Below are positions 1 to 8,378 of a DNA stretch of 64,000 nt, in pieces. Source of the DNA: Actinomadura nitritigenes (GTDB taxonomy: Bacteria; Actinomycetota; Actinomycetes; Streptosporangiales; Streptosporangiaceae); contig NZ_JAGEOK010000004.1 of NCBI RefSeq assembly GCF_017573545.1, positions 1-64,000 of the forward strand. Direction: 5' to 3'. A program made the position numbers and the translations under genes. The first letter of the stretch is position 1, and each line of letters begins with the position of its first letter. The notes beneath the pieces are model-generated. The model saw nothing but the letters and a program-made list of their open reading frames with translations, was not told where the DNA came from and ran no database searches.

Positions 1-22
1 ACCGTGCATTAGCGTGGGCCAT

Positions 23-76
23 GAAGACCTCCGAGACGGGTGAAGACGGCTATCTCCACCGCACTCGGAGGTCTTC
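23..76. repeat. long inverted repeat (hairpin) at window edge
   Basis: A perfect 13-bp stem (23-35 pairs with 64-76) encloses a 28-nt loop, and the loop contains a second imperfect stem around 38-59. There is no clear T-tract, only GCTTTG on the plus side. It may end a plus-strand gene outside the window, or be a structured RNA or operator. No gene is visible between it and the hairpin at 137. Confidence 0.4.
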
Positions 77-136
77 GCTTTGATCAACCACCAACCCGGC
101 GTGTCACCAACCTCGTGACCGAGTACAGCTAGTCGG

Positions 137-179
137 CTCGCGGCGTGCCGGCGTTCCCGGAACGGCGGCACGCCGCGAG
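137..179 (-). terminator. hairpin downstream of ccr
   Basis: A perfect 14-bp GC-rich stem (137-150 with 166-179) and a 15-nt loop start 12 bp beyond the ccr stop codon. There is no U-tract, as is common for actinobacterial terminators. It probably ends the PKS-ccr transcript. Confidence 0.55.
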
Positions 180-191
180 GCGGCGGGGCGG

Positions 192-1511
192 TCAGCGGCG
201 GTAGAGGTTGAACTTGTCCTCGCCGATGCGCTCGCGCAGCGCCGGGTCGTCGACGCCCTGGCCCTCGCCGGTGGCGCCGCAGAGGACGGCGACCTTGCCG
301 ATGTGCTGGTTCGTCTGGACGGCGCGGGTCGCCTCGCCCGCCTCGTCCAGCGGGAACGACGTCGACAGCGTCGGGTGAATCATGCCGAGCGAGAACAGCC
401 GGTTCACCTCGACGGCCTCGTGGTAGTTGAAGCCGTGCGAGCCGATGATGCTCTTCAGCCGCATCCACAGGAACCGGTTGTCGTACTCGTGCTTGTAGCC
501 GGTGGACGAGCCGCAGGTGACGATCTTGCCGCCGCGCTTGGCGACGTACACGGACGCGCCGAACGTCTCGCGGCCGAGGTACTCGAACACGATGCCGGGG
601 TCCTCGCCGACGCGGCTGCGGATGGCCTCGCCGAGGATGCGGCCCGCCTTCGGGTTGCGCAGGCCCTGCTCGCCGAGGTTCAGCTCGTTGCGGTTGATGA
701 TGTGCTCGCAGCCCTGCGCCCGGACGATCTCCGCCTTCTCCTCGGAGGAGACGACGCCGACCGGGATGCCGCCGCCGTTGCGCACCAGCTGCGTCGCGAA
801 CGAGCCGAGCCCGCCGGTCGCGCCCCAGATCAGCACGACGTCGCCCTGCTTCATGCGGGCGCCGTGGGTGCCGACGAGCATCCGGTACGCGGTCGCGGCG
901 CACAGCGTGTTGGAGCCCGCCTCCTCCCAGGTGAGGTGCGCGGGCTTCTTGATGAGCTGGTTCGCCTTGACGATGCAGTACTCGCCGAGCGACCCGAAGT
1001 TGGTCTCGAAGCCCCAGGCGAGCTGCGACTCCGACATCATGCCGTCGTCGTAGGAGCCGTGGTCCTCCTCGTCCACGTAGGACGGGGACAGGACGACCTT
1101 GTCGCCGACCTTCCAGTTCTTCACGCCGGCGCCGGTGCGGACGACGACGCCGGAGCCGTCGGAGCCGAGGATGTGGTACGGCAGGTCGTGGCGGGCGCCG
1201 TACCAGCCCTGCCGGCCGAACTTCTCCAGGAACGCGAACGTCGGCACCGGCTCGAAGATCGCCGACCAGACCGTGTTGAAGTTGATCGCCGCCGCCATCA
1301 CCGCGACCACGCACTCGTCGGGCGCCAGCTCCGGCATGTCGACCTCGCCGACGTGCAGGGACTTGCGCACGTCCTTGTCGGTCTGCCCGTCGAAGATGCC
1401 GACCTCGTCCTTGCGGGTGAACGCGGCGCGGAACCGGGTCGGCAGGTCGATCTCCTGCAGCTCGGGTCCGCTCGCTCCGGACCGGACGGCGTCGAGCAGG
1501 TCGTGGGCCAT
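192..1511 (-). CDS. ccr: crotonyl-CoA carboxylase/reductase
   Basis: This 439-residue MDR-family enzyme has the length and character of Ccr. Ccr reductively carboxylates crotonyl-CoA to ethylmalonyl-CoA with NADPH and CO2, and relatives accept longer enoyl-CoAs. The N-terminal GroES-like half contains the typical NFNTVWSAIFEPVPTF stretch, and the Rossmann motif IWGATGGLGS follows in the second half. ATG is preceded by GGAGG at good spacing. It lies 39 bp downstream of the PKS stop on the same strand, so the two are almost certainly co-transcribed. Seen: family and context. Inferred: it supplies an ethylmalonyl or longer alkylmalonyl extender to that PKS. It could also serve the ethylmalonyl-CoA pathway, but no other gene of that pathway is nearby. 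Confidence 0.93.
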   Translation of the reverse strand: MAHDLLDAVRSGASGPELQEIDLPTRFRAAFTRKDEVGIFDGQTDKDVRKSLHVGEVDMPELAPDECVVAVMAAAINFNTVWSAIFEPVPTFAFLEKFGRQGWYGARHDLPYHILGSDGSGVVVRTGAGVKNWKVGDKVVLSPSYVDEEDHGSYDDGMMSESQLAWGFETNFGSLGEYCIVKANQLIKKPAHLTWEEAGSNTLCAATAYRMLVGTHGARMKQGDVVLIWGATGGLGSFATQLVRNGGGIPVGVVSSEEKAEIVRAQGCEHIINRNELNLGEQGLRNPKAGRILGEAIRSRVGEDPGIVFEYLGRETFGASVYVAKRGGKIVTCGSSTGYKHEYDNRFLWMRLKSIIGSHGFNYHEAVEVNRLFSLGMIHPTLSTSFPLDEAGEATRAVQTNQHIGKVAVLCGATGEGQGVDDPALRERIGEDKFNLYRR

Positions 1512-1550
1512 GGGTGTCCTCCGTGGAACGACGGGTGGGGGGCGCGGCCC

Positions 1551-4500
1551 TCAGCGGGCCAGAGTTGACCGTGCCGCGGTCCGGGCGCGGCCGGACGCGT
1601 CCCGCGCGTCCGGGCCGCCCGCGGGCCGCCGGGTTGCGCCGTCCGCGCCCGCGGCGCGTCCGGCGAGCCGGCCCTCCAGGTGCGCGGCGAGGATCTCCAC
1701 GCCCGGCGGGTCCAGCAGGTTCAGGTGGTGCACCCCGGGGATCGTGACGATCTCCAGGTCGGAGCAGAGCCCGCCGAAACCGTTGGTTCCGTCGAGCACG
1801 TAACGCGCGTCGCGCACCGCCCAGGGGGTCTCTTCGGGCGCGTAGTAGAGGATGACCCGGCCGTCGTAGGGCCGGGGCTGGTACGCCTCCAGGGATCGGG
1901 TGTCCTGGTGGGACGTGAGCTGGTGGGTGAGGGCCGCCGGCGGGATGTAGTCCACCAGCGGCGCCGCCCGCTCCATGACCAGCGCGAACTGCGCCTCCTC
2001 GTCCAGCCCGGACAGCTCGTCATAGCCGAGCGTGACATCCAGGCCGTACGTCTCGTTGATGTAGTCGGCGAACGCGGAGAACCGGCGGGCGAGGGTGTCG
2101 GACTCGTCGTCCACCGCGAGGGGGATGCCCGCGTCGAACAGCGCGACGAACTCGACCTCGCGTCCCGCCGCCCGGAGCTGCCGGGCGGTCTCGTAGGCGA
2201 GGACCCCGCCGAACGACCAGCCGCCGAGCCGGAACGCGCCCTCGGGCTGCGCCTCCAGCAGGTGCCGGACGTAGCGGGCGGCGCGCTCCTCGACGGGCGG
2301 CGCGTCCTCGAACCGCTCCAGGCCGTAGACCGGCTGGTCGTCGCCGAGCAGGTCGATGAGCTGCCGGTAGCAGGCGGTGGTGCCGCCCGCGGGGTGCGCG
2401 ATGAAGATCGGACGGCGGTCCCCGGTCGGCTTGAGCGGCCGGACGGTCTGCCTGGCGGCCTCCTCGTCGGCGGCCCGGATGACCTCGGCGACGTTCTCCG
2501 CCGTGGGGACCTCGAACAGCTCGCCGCGCGTGACCTCGCCGCCCAGTTCCGCGGCGACCATCGCGACGACCTGGTCCGCCTGGTGCTCCTGCCCGCCGAG
2601 GTCGGCGAAGAAGTCGGCGGTGACGCCGACCCGGTCGAGGCCGAGGACGTCCTCGAAGATCCGGACGGCGAGGCGCTCGGCGGCGTCGCGCGGCATCACG
2701 TAGCCCGACTCGGCGTTGGAGACGGCGGTGGGGGCGGCGGCGCCGGCGAGGCCCAGCTCGCCCGACGCCCACTCCTCGAACACGTTCACGCTCGCGCCCT
2801 GCAGCAGCACGGACGGCGGGACGGTCAGGCCGAGGTCGTGCTCGACGCCGCTCTTGATCCGGACGGCGACGAGGGAGTCCAGGCCGAGGTCGGTGAGCGG
2901 GACGGCGGGGTCGAGGCGCTCGGGGTCGAACCCGAGGACGGACGCGATCCGGTACCGGATCCGCGCGGCGATCAGCGCGCGGGCCTCGGCGGGGTCGAGC
3001 TCCTCGAGCGCGCCGACGCCGGGCCAGTCGCCCGCGTCGTCGGCGCCGCGCTCGGCGGCGGCCTCGGTCAGCGCCGCGAAGTACGGCATGGAGCGGATCT
3101 CGGGGAACAGCTCGACGGCCGTGACCGGGTCGAACCGCAGCACACCGGTCGCGGTCAGGCCGTGCGCGAGGACCGCTTCGAGGGCCTCGGCGCCCTCCTC
3201 GGGGCTGATCGGGTCGATGACGGTCACCGCGGTCTCGGCGGCGCCGCCGACGCGCGACCAGGTCCCCCAGTCGATCGCGGTGCCGGGGCGGCCGTGCGCC
3301 CGGCGGTGCGCGGCCAGCGCGTCGATCGCCGCGTTCGCCGCCGCGTACGCGGCCTGGCCGGGCGAGCCGAGCAGCGCCGCCGCCGACGAGTGCAGGATGA
3401 ACCAGTCGAGGTCCGCGTCCCAGGTGGCGTCGCTGAGCCGCCGCGCGCCCTCGACCTTCGCCGTCCACACCCTGTGGAGATCCTCGGCGCCGAGGTCGGC
3501 GATCAGCCGGTCGTCGATCGCGCCGGCGCCGTGCACGACGCCGCGCAGCGTCAGGCCGCCCTCCCGCGCGGCCTCCAGGAGGCGCTCGGCGGTGCCGGGC
3601 GCGGCGATGTCGCCGAGGACGACGCGGACGTCCACGCCGCCGTCGCGCAGGTTCGCGATCGCCTTCTCGGCGTCGGGGCCGGGCCCGCTCCGGCCGGACA
3701 GCACGACGCGCCCGGCGCCGCGCTCGGCCAGCAGCCGCGCGGTGACCAGGCCGATCCCGCCGTACCCGCCGGTGATGACGTAGGCGCCGCCGCGCCGGAC
3801 GATCTTCTTGGGCTTCGCCTCCCCGGCGGGAAGGGCGGCCTGCGCGAGGCGCGCGACGTACCGTTTCCCGCCGCGCCAGGCGACCTCGCGGGCGTCGCCG
3901 CCGCCGAGCAGTTCGCCGACGAGGTCCGCCGGGCGGTCGACGTCCACGAGCGTCGCCCGCTGGACGGTCCGCTCGAACGCCAGGACGCGGGTCAGCGCGG
4001 CGGCGAACCCGTGCCCGGGCTCGCCGGCCTCGCCGCCCAGGACGGGGACGGCGCGGTGCGTCGCGACGTACAGGCGCGGGCCGTCGGGCAGCGAGCGGCT
4101 CGTCTCCGCGATGGCCAGCACGAGGTCCTCGTCGACGAGGTCGGCGGACGGGACGAGCACGACGCCCTCGACCTCGGAGACGTCGCCCAGGTCGGTGAAG
4201 CCGGCGAGGCCGCGGCGGACGGCGCGGCGGCCGCGCTCCTCCAGCCCGGCGGCGGTCGCCGCGGCGAGGGCGTCGCCGTCCTCGGCGAGGATCAGCCAGG
4301 CGCCGCCGCCCTCGCCGGGCTCGGCGGCCTCGGACTCGTCCCACACCGGCTCGACCAGCTTGTCCGCGACGGGGACGGGGACGTCGTGGCGCTCGGTGCG
4401 GCGCAGCACGATGCCGGTCGCCTCCACGAGGATCTCGCCGTCCGCGCCGAGCAGGAGGACGGAACCGGTCATCTCGCCGTCGTCCTGGGCCGCCGCCACG

Positions 4501-7500
4501 CGGACGTGCCCGCCGCGATGGGAGGGCCCGTGCACGCGCAGGCTCCCGATCGTCTCGGCGAGCCAGACGCCGCCGCCCGCGACCGCCGCCGCCTCCGCCG
4601 ACAGCGCGGCCAGGCAGCGGTCGAACACCTCGGGGTGCAGCCGGTAGTGCCGCGACCCGCGCTCGGCACCCGCGACCTCGGTCGCCGGGCCGTGCTCCGC
4701 CGCGGGGGCGGGACGGGCGTCCTCGCCGACGTCCGCGCTGGCCAGCCGCGTCCACGTGCCCGCGGGCGTCAGCGCGTGCACCTCGACGCGCTGCTCGGTC
4801 TCGGCGAACGTCGTCGTGACGGTCGTGTGCCCGGCGAGCGCGAGCGGGCGCTCCATCCACAGGCTGTTGACACGGACGGCGTCGCTGCCGAGCGCCGTCG
4901 CGCCCGCCGCGAGCGCCATCTCCGCGAGCGCCGCGACCGGGAGCACGGGCAGGCCGTGCACGGGCAGGCCGGCCAACCACGGCTGCGCGTCCAGGCCGAC
5001 GTCGGCGCGCCAGGCGTGCCGGTCCTCGCCGGGCAGCTCGACGTGCGCGCCGAGCAGCGGGTGCTCGTCGCGGCCGCCGCGGTCGCGCGCCGACAGGTCG
5101 ACCCAGTGGCGCTCGTGCCGCCACGGCGACTGCGGGACGTCCACGATCCGGCCGTCCGCGGGGGGCGCGACGGCGAGGCCGTGCGCGGCGAGCGTCGCGA
5201 GCTGCGCGTGGAACGTCAGGGTGTCGTCGGTCTCTTGCCCCTTCGGCGCGCGCTTCAGCGTGTGCGTGACCAGGGCGCCGCTGCCGCCGAGCGTCTCACC
5301 GACCGCGTGCGCGAGGATCGGGTGCGCGTTGACCTCGACGAACGTCCGGAACCCGTCCTCGGCCGCCGCCGACACCGCGTCCGTCAGCCGGACCGGGTTG
5401 CGCAGGTTCGCCGCCCAGTACCCGACGTCCAGGCGGGCGTCCTCGCCGTCGAACGCGCGCGGGTCGGGCAGCGCCGTCGTGTAGAGCCTGATGCCGTCGG
5501 CGAGCGGCGTGCCGGGTTCGAGGCCGACCTCGGCGAGCCGCTCGCGCAGGTCGGGCAGCAGCGGGTCGACCTGCGGGGAGTGCCCGGCGCCCTCCGCCTG
5601 CACCATCCGGGCGAGGCGGCCCTCCGCCTCCGCCCGCCTGACGATCTCCTCGACCTGGCCGGCGTCGCCCGTCACGACCGTCTGCTTCGGCGACGAGTGC
5701 ACCGCCGCGTACACCTCGGGCAGGCCGTCCGCCAGCCGCTCGACCTCCTGCGCCGACGCGCCGAGCACCGCCATCGCGCCGCCGCCGACCAGCCGCGTCA
5801 GCAGCTTCGACCGGCGCACGATCACCCGCACGCCGTCCTGCGGGGTGAGCGCGCCCGCGACGACCGCCGCCGCGACCTCGCCCATCGAATGCCCGATCAC
5901 CGCGCCCGGCACGACGCCGTACGACGCCCACATCCGCGCCAGGCCGAGCTGGATCGCGAACAGCACCGGCATCGTGTCGGCGGGGCCGTCCGGCTTGCGG
6001 CCCTCCTCGAGCAGCGACCACAGGTCCGGGCCGCCCTCCTCGGCGAACAGGCCGTCCAGGTCGTCGATCGCCTCGGCGAACGCCGGCTCCTCCTCCAGCA
6101 GCCGCTGCGCCATGCCCGCGCGCTGCGCCCCGTACCCGGAGAACACCCAGACCGGACGTCCCGGGACGCCGAGCGCCGACCCCGTCACCACGCCGGGGTG
6201 CGGGCGGCCCTCCGCGAGCGCCTTCAGTCCCTCGACCAGTCCGGCGCGGTCGCGGGCCGACACCGCCGCGCGGGACCGGCCGCGGCCGCCGCGCCGGTGC
6301 AGCGTCCGCGCCACGTCGGCGAGCTTCACGTCATCGCGGTCCGCGACCCACTCCGCGAGGAGCGCGGCATGGTCGCGGACGCGGTCGTCGCTCGTGTCCG
6401 ACAGCGGGAACGTCCGCACGACCGCGGGATGGCTCACGGCCTCCTGCTCCGGAGCCTCCTCCAGCAGCACGTGCGCGTTCGTCCCGCCGAACCCGAAACC
6501 CGACACGCCCGCCCGCGCCGGGTGGCTCCGCTCCGGCCACGGCGTCTCGTCCGCGACCACCCGGAGGCGCAGCTCGTCGAACGGGATGTGCGGGTTCGGC
6601 TCCTTGTAGTGCGCGCTCGCCGGGATCAGCCCGTGGTGCAGCGCCAGGACGGTCTTGATCAGCCCCGCGATGCCCGCCGCCGACTCCATGTGGCCGAGGT
6701 TGCTCTTCGCGGACCCGATCAGCAGCGGCTCGTCCGCCGCGCGGCCCGCGCCCAGCACCTCCCCGACGGCCTTCGCCTCGATCGGGTCGCCGAGGAACGT
6801 GCCCGTCCCGTGCGCCTCGACGTAGTCGACCTCGCCGGTCGCGACGCCCGCCGCCGCGTACACGTCCCGCAGCAGCGCCCGCTGCGCGTCCGAGTTCGGC
6901 GCCACCAGGCCGTTGGACCGCCCGTCGGAGTTGACGCCCGACCCCCTGATCACCGCGAGGATCCGGTCGCCGTCGCGGACCGCGTCCGACAGCCGCTTCA
7001 GCACCACCGCGCCGCAGCCCTCCGCGCGGACCATCCCGTCCGCCGACGCGTCGAACGCCTTGCAGTGCCCGTCCTCGGCCGTCGCGTCCGCCAGGTCGAA
7101 CGTCATCGTCACCGTCGGCGACAGCAGCACGTTCACGCCGCCCGCGAGCGCCACGTCCGCCTCGCCGCTGCGCAGCGCCTGCACCGCCAGGTGCGTCGAC
7201 ACCAGCGACGACGAGCACGCCGTGTCCACGATCATGCTCGGGCCGCGCAGGTCCAGCAGGTACGACAGCCGGTTCGCGATGATGCTCAGCGCCGCGCCCG
7301 TCGCCGTGAACGGCTCCAGCGACGCCAGGTCCGACGCGGTGAACGCGGCGTACTCCGGCGCCGAGACGCCCACGAACACGCCGGTGCGGCTGCCGCGCAG
7401 CGACGCCGGCCCGATCCCCGCGTGCTCGAACGCCTCCCATGCCACCTCGAGGACGAGGCGCTGCTGCGGGTCCATCACCGCCGCCTCGCGCGGCGTGATC

Positions 7501-8087
7501 CCGAAGAAACCCGCGTCGAACTCCGCCACGTCGTCCAGGAACCCGCCGAGCCGCGTCGTCCGCGCCAGCAGGTCGCCGACCTCGGGGGAACCGTCGTCGA
7601 ACGCGTCCCAGCGGCCGTCCGGCACCTCCCGGATCGCATCGCCCCGGCCCGTCAGGAACCGCCAGTACTCCGCCGGCCCGGTCAGGTCGCGGTCGCCGCC
7701 GGGGAACCGGCAGCCGATCCCGACCACCGCGATCGGCTCGTCGTCCCGCGCCGCCGCCCGCGCCGGCGCCGCCGGGGGCTCCGCCTCGGCGGCGCCGGCG
7801 CCGCCCGCGAGCGCGCGGGAGAGCTTGTTGATCGTCGGGTGCTCCCACACCAGCGTCGCGGGAAGCGCCCGGCCCAGCATCTGCTCGAGGTCGCCCGCGA
7901 TCGCCACCGCGTCCCGCGACGCCAGCCCGAACTCCTCCAGCGGACGGTCCGGGTCGACCTCGGCCTCGGCGATCCTGGAACGCCGCGCGATCTGCTCGAT
8001 CAGGTGGCGGCGAATCTCGTCCTCGCCGATCCTGGGGTCGCCCTCCGCGTTGTCCCGCGCGGCTCCGGAACGATCGTTGCTCTGCAT
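1551..8087 (-). CDS. single-module type I polyketide synthase, Pks13-like with KR (ACP-KS-AT-DH-KR-ACP-CP-TE)
   Basis: The ATG at 8087 (2178 aa) has a GGGGGGAA ribosome site. The frame stays open to a GTG at 8198, but that has no ribosome site and falls inside a palindrome. Domains: N-terminal ACP (Ser57 in FGLASRD); KS about 115-545 (Cys291 in DTACSSS, His426, His466); AT about 645-960 (GHSMGE, Ser734; GAGH at 833-836 where YASH or HAFH normally sits); DH about 1008-1260, degenerate (catalytic His replaced by Leu1041, second motif DxxxA); KR about 1430-1610 (GGYGGIG, Tyr1581, IDD loop motif); ACP (Ser1738 in LGLDSL); a carrier-like domain with LGGQE at 1830-1834, where Glu replaces the phosphopantetheine Ser; TE (GWSFGG, Ser1958). 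A leading ACP plus terminal TE is the Pks13 plan. Expected chemistry: one condensation, ketoreduction and release of an alpha-alkyl beta-hydroxy acyl chain. Family and domains are secure; the product is inference. Confidence 0.93.
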   Translation of the reverse strand: MQSNDRSGAARDNAEGDPRIGEDEIRRHLIEQIARRSRIAEAEVDPDRPLEEFGLASRDAVAIAGDLEQMLGRALPATLVWEHPTINKLSRALAGGAGAAEAEPPAAPARAAARDDEPIAVVGIGCRFPGGDRDLTGPAEYWRFLTGRGDAIREVPDGRWDAFDDGSPEVGDLLARTTRLGGFLDDVAEFDAGFFGITPREAAVMDPQQRLVLEVAWEAFEHAGIGPASLRGSRTGVFVGVSAPEYAAFTASDLASLEPFTATGAALSIIANRLSYLLDLRGPSMIVDTACSSSLVSTHLAVQALRSGEADVALAGGVNVLLSPTVTMTFDLADATAEDGHCKAFDASADGMVRAEGCGAVVLKRLSDAVRDGDRILAVIRGSGVNSDGRSNGLVAPNSDAQRALLRDVYAAAGVATGEVDYVEAHGTGTFLGDPIEAKAVGEVLGAGRAADEPLLIGSAKSNLGHMESAAGIAGLIKTVLALHHGLIPASAHYKEPNPHIPFDELRLRVVADETPWPERSHPARAGVSGFGFGGTNAHVLLEEAPEQEAVSHPAVVRTFPLSDTSDDRVRDHAALLAEWVADRDDVKLADVARTLHRRGGRGRSRAAVSARDRAGLVEGLKALAEGRPHPGVVTGSALGVPGRPVWVFSGYGAQRAGMAQRLLEEEPAFAEAIDDLDGLFAEEGGPDLWSLLEEGRKPDGPADTMPVLFAIQLGLARMWASYGVVPGAVIGHSMGEVAAAVVAGALTPQDGVRVIVRRSKLLTRLVGGGAMAVLGASAQEVERLADGLPEVYAAVHSSPKQTVVTGDAGQVEEIVRRAEAEGRLARMVQAEGAGHSPQVDPLLPDLRERLAEVGLEPGTPLADGIRLYTTALPDPRAFDGEDARLDVGYWAANLRNPVRLTDAVSAAAEDGFRTFVEVNAHPILAHAVGETLGGSGALVTHTLKRAPKGQETDDTLTFHAQLATLAAHGLAVAPPADGRIVDVPQSPWRHERHWVDLSARDRGGRDEHPLLGAHVELPGEDRHAWRADVGLDAQPWLAGLPVHGLPVLPVAALAEMALAAGATALGSDAVRVNSLWMERPLALAGHTTVTTTFAETEQRVEVHALTPAGTWTRLASADVGEDARPAPAAEHGPATEVAGAERGSRHYRLHPEVFDRCLAALSAEAAAVAGGGVWLAETIGSLRVHGPSHRGGHVRVAAAQDDGEMTGSVLLLGADGEILVEATGIVLRRTERHDVPVPVADKLVEPVWDESEAAEPGEGGGAWLILAEDGDALAAATAAGLEERGRRAVRRGLAGFTDLGDVSEVEGVVLVPSADLVDEDLVLAIAETSRSLPDGPRLYVATHRAVPVLGGEAGEPGHGFAAALTRVLAFERTVQRATLVDVDRPADLVGELLGGGDAREVAWRGGKRYVARLAQAALPAGEAKPKKIVRRGGAYVITGGYGGIGLVTARLLAERGAGRVVLSGRSGPGPDAEKAIANLRDGGVDVRVVLGDIAAPGTAERLLEAAREGGLTLRGVVHGAGAIDDRLIADLGAEDLHRVWTAKVEGARRLSDATWDADLDWFILHSSAAALLGSPGQAAYAAANAAIDALAAHRRAHGRPGTAIDWGTWSRVGGAAETAVTVIDPISPEEGAEALEAVLAHGLTATGVLRFDPVTAVELFPEIRSMPYFAALTEAAAERGADDAGDWPGVGALEELDPAEARALIAARIRYRIASVLGFDPERLDPAVPLTDLGLDSLVAVRIKSGVEHDLGLTVPPSVLLQGASVNVFEEWASGELGLAGAAAPTAVSNAESGYVMPRDAAERLAVRIFEDVLGLDRVGVTADFFADLGGQEHQADQVVAMVAAELGGEVTRGELFEVPTAENVAEVIRAADEEAARQTVRPLKPTGDRRPIFIAHPAGGTTACYRQLIDLLGDDQPVYGLERFEDAPPVEERAARYVRHLLEAQPEGAFRLGGWSFGGVLAYETARQLRAAGREVEFVALFDAGIPLAVDDESDTLARRFSAFADYINETYGLDVTLGYDELSGLDEEAQFALVMERAAPLVDYIPPAALTHQLTSHQDTRSLEAYQPRPYDGRVILYYAPEETPWAVRDARYVLDGTNGFGGLCSDLEIVTIPGVHHLNLLDPPGVEILAAHLEGRLAGRAAGADGATRRPAGGPDARDASGRARTAARSTLAR

Positions 8088-8197
8088 GCGGTGGGTTCCC
8101 CCCATGAAACCGGGATCGTTCATCGAAGCGGAGGGACCACTTTGTCCTACGGTGACCGGCTCACGATGCGCATCCAGACCACTTTTCTCCCCCGCCA

Positions 8198-8217
8198 CTT
8201 GTCACGGCGATGACAAG
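8198..8217. promoter_or_regulatory. palindromic operator candidate (copy 1), PKS/MFS divergent region
   Basis: CTTGTCA-N6-TGACAAG is a perfect 7-bp inverted repeat lying 110 bp upstream of the PKS start and 161 bp upstream of the MFS start. The 18-bp core TTGTCA-N6-TGACAA recurs at 17232-17249 upstream of the acyl-AMP ligase and, by eye, nowhere else in the window. It is probably the site of a dimeric regulator of the cluster; the regulator is unknown. Confidence 0.6.
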
Positions 8218-8231
8218 ACTCGGCGGTAACC

Positions 8232-8252
8232 AATGTGGCCTGATGGGATAGT
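8232..8252 (+). promoter_or_regulatory. possible MFS-operon promoter elements
   Basis: AATGTGG (8232-8238) is followed after 8 bp by GATAGT (8247-8252), a possible -10. The same AATGTGG-8 bp-hexamer arrangement, with TAATAT, lies downstream of the second palindrome near 17200. No good -35 is seen. The rest of 8253-8378 holds only a ribosome site AGGA before the MFS start. Confidence 0.35.
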
Positions 8253-8378
8253 TGAGGGACTCTGCCCTAACAGTGGGCCGAGTGACCGGATGCCAACCAA
8301 TAGTAACAATAGCCACGAACGCTTTTAGGGGGAAGCGGCGGATTTCCCGGTGGCACGGGACCCCCGCCGCAGGATCAG

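Noticed and set aside
8088..8198. Extended PKS N-terminus from the GTG at 8198
   Set aside because: The GTG lies in the operator palindrome and has no Shine-Dalgarno; ATG 8087 has GGGGGGAA at good spacing and starts just before the ACP.
1680..8213. A 2177-codon plus-strand frame antisense to the PKS
   Set aside because: Composition is dominated by Arg, Val, Gly and Asp from mirrored GC-rich codons and no domain is recognisable, while the opposite strand encodes a complete PKS.
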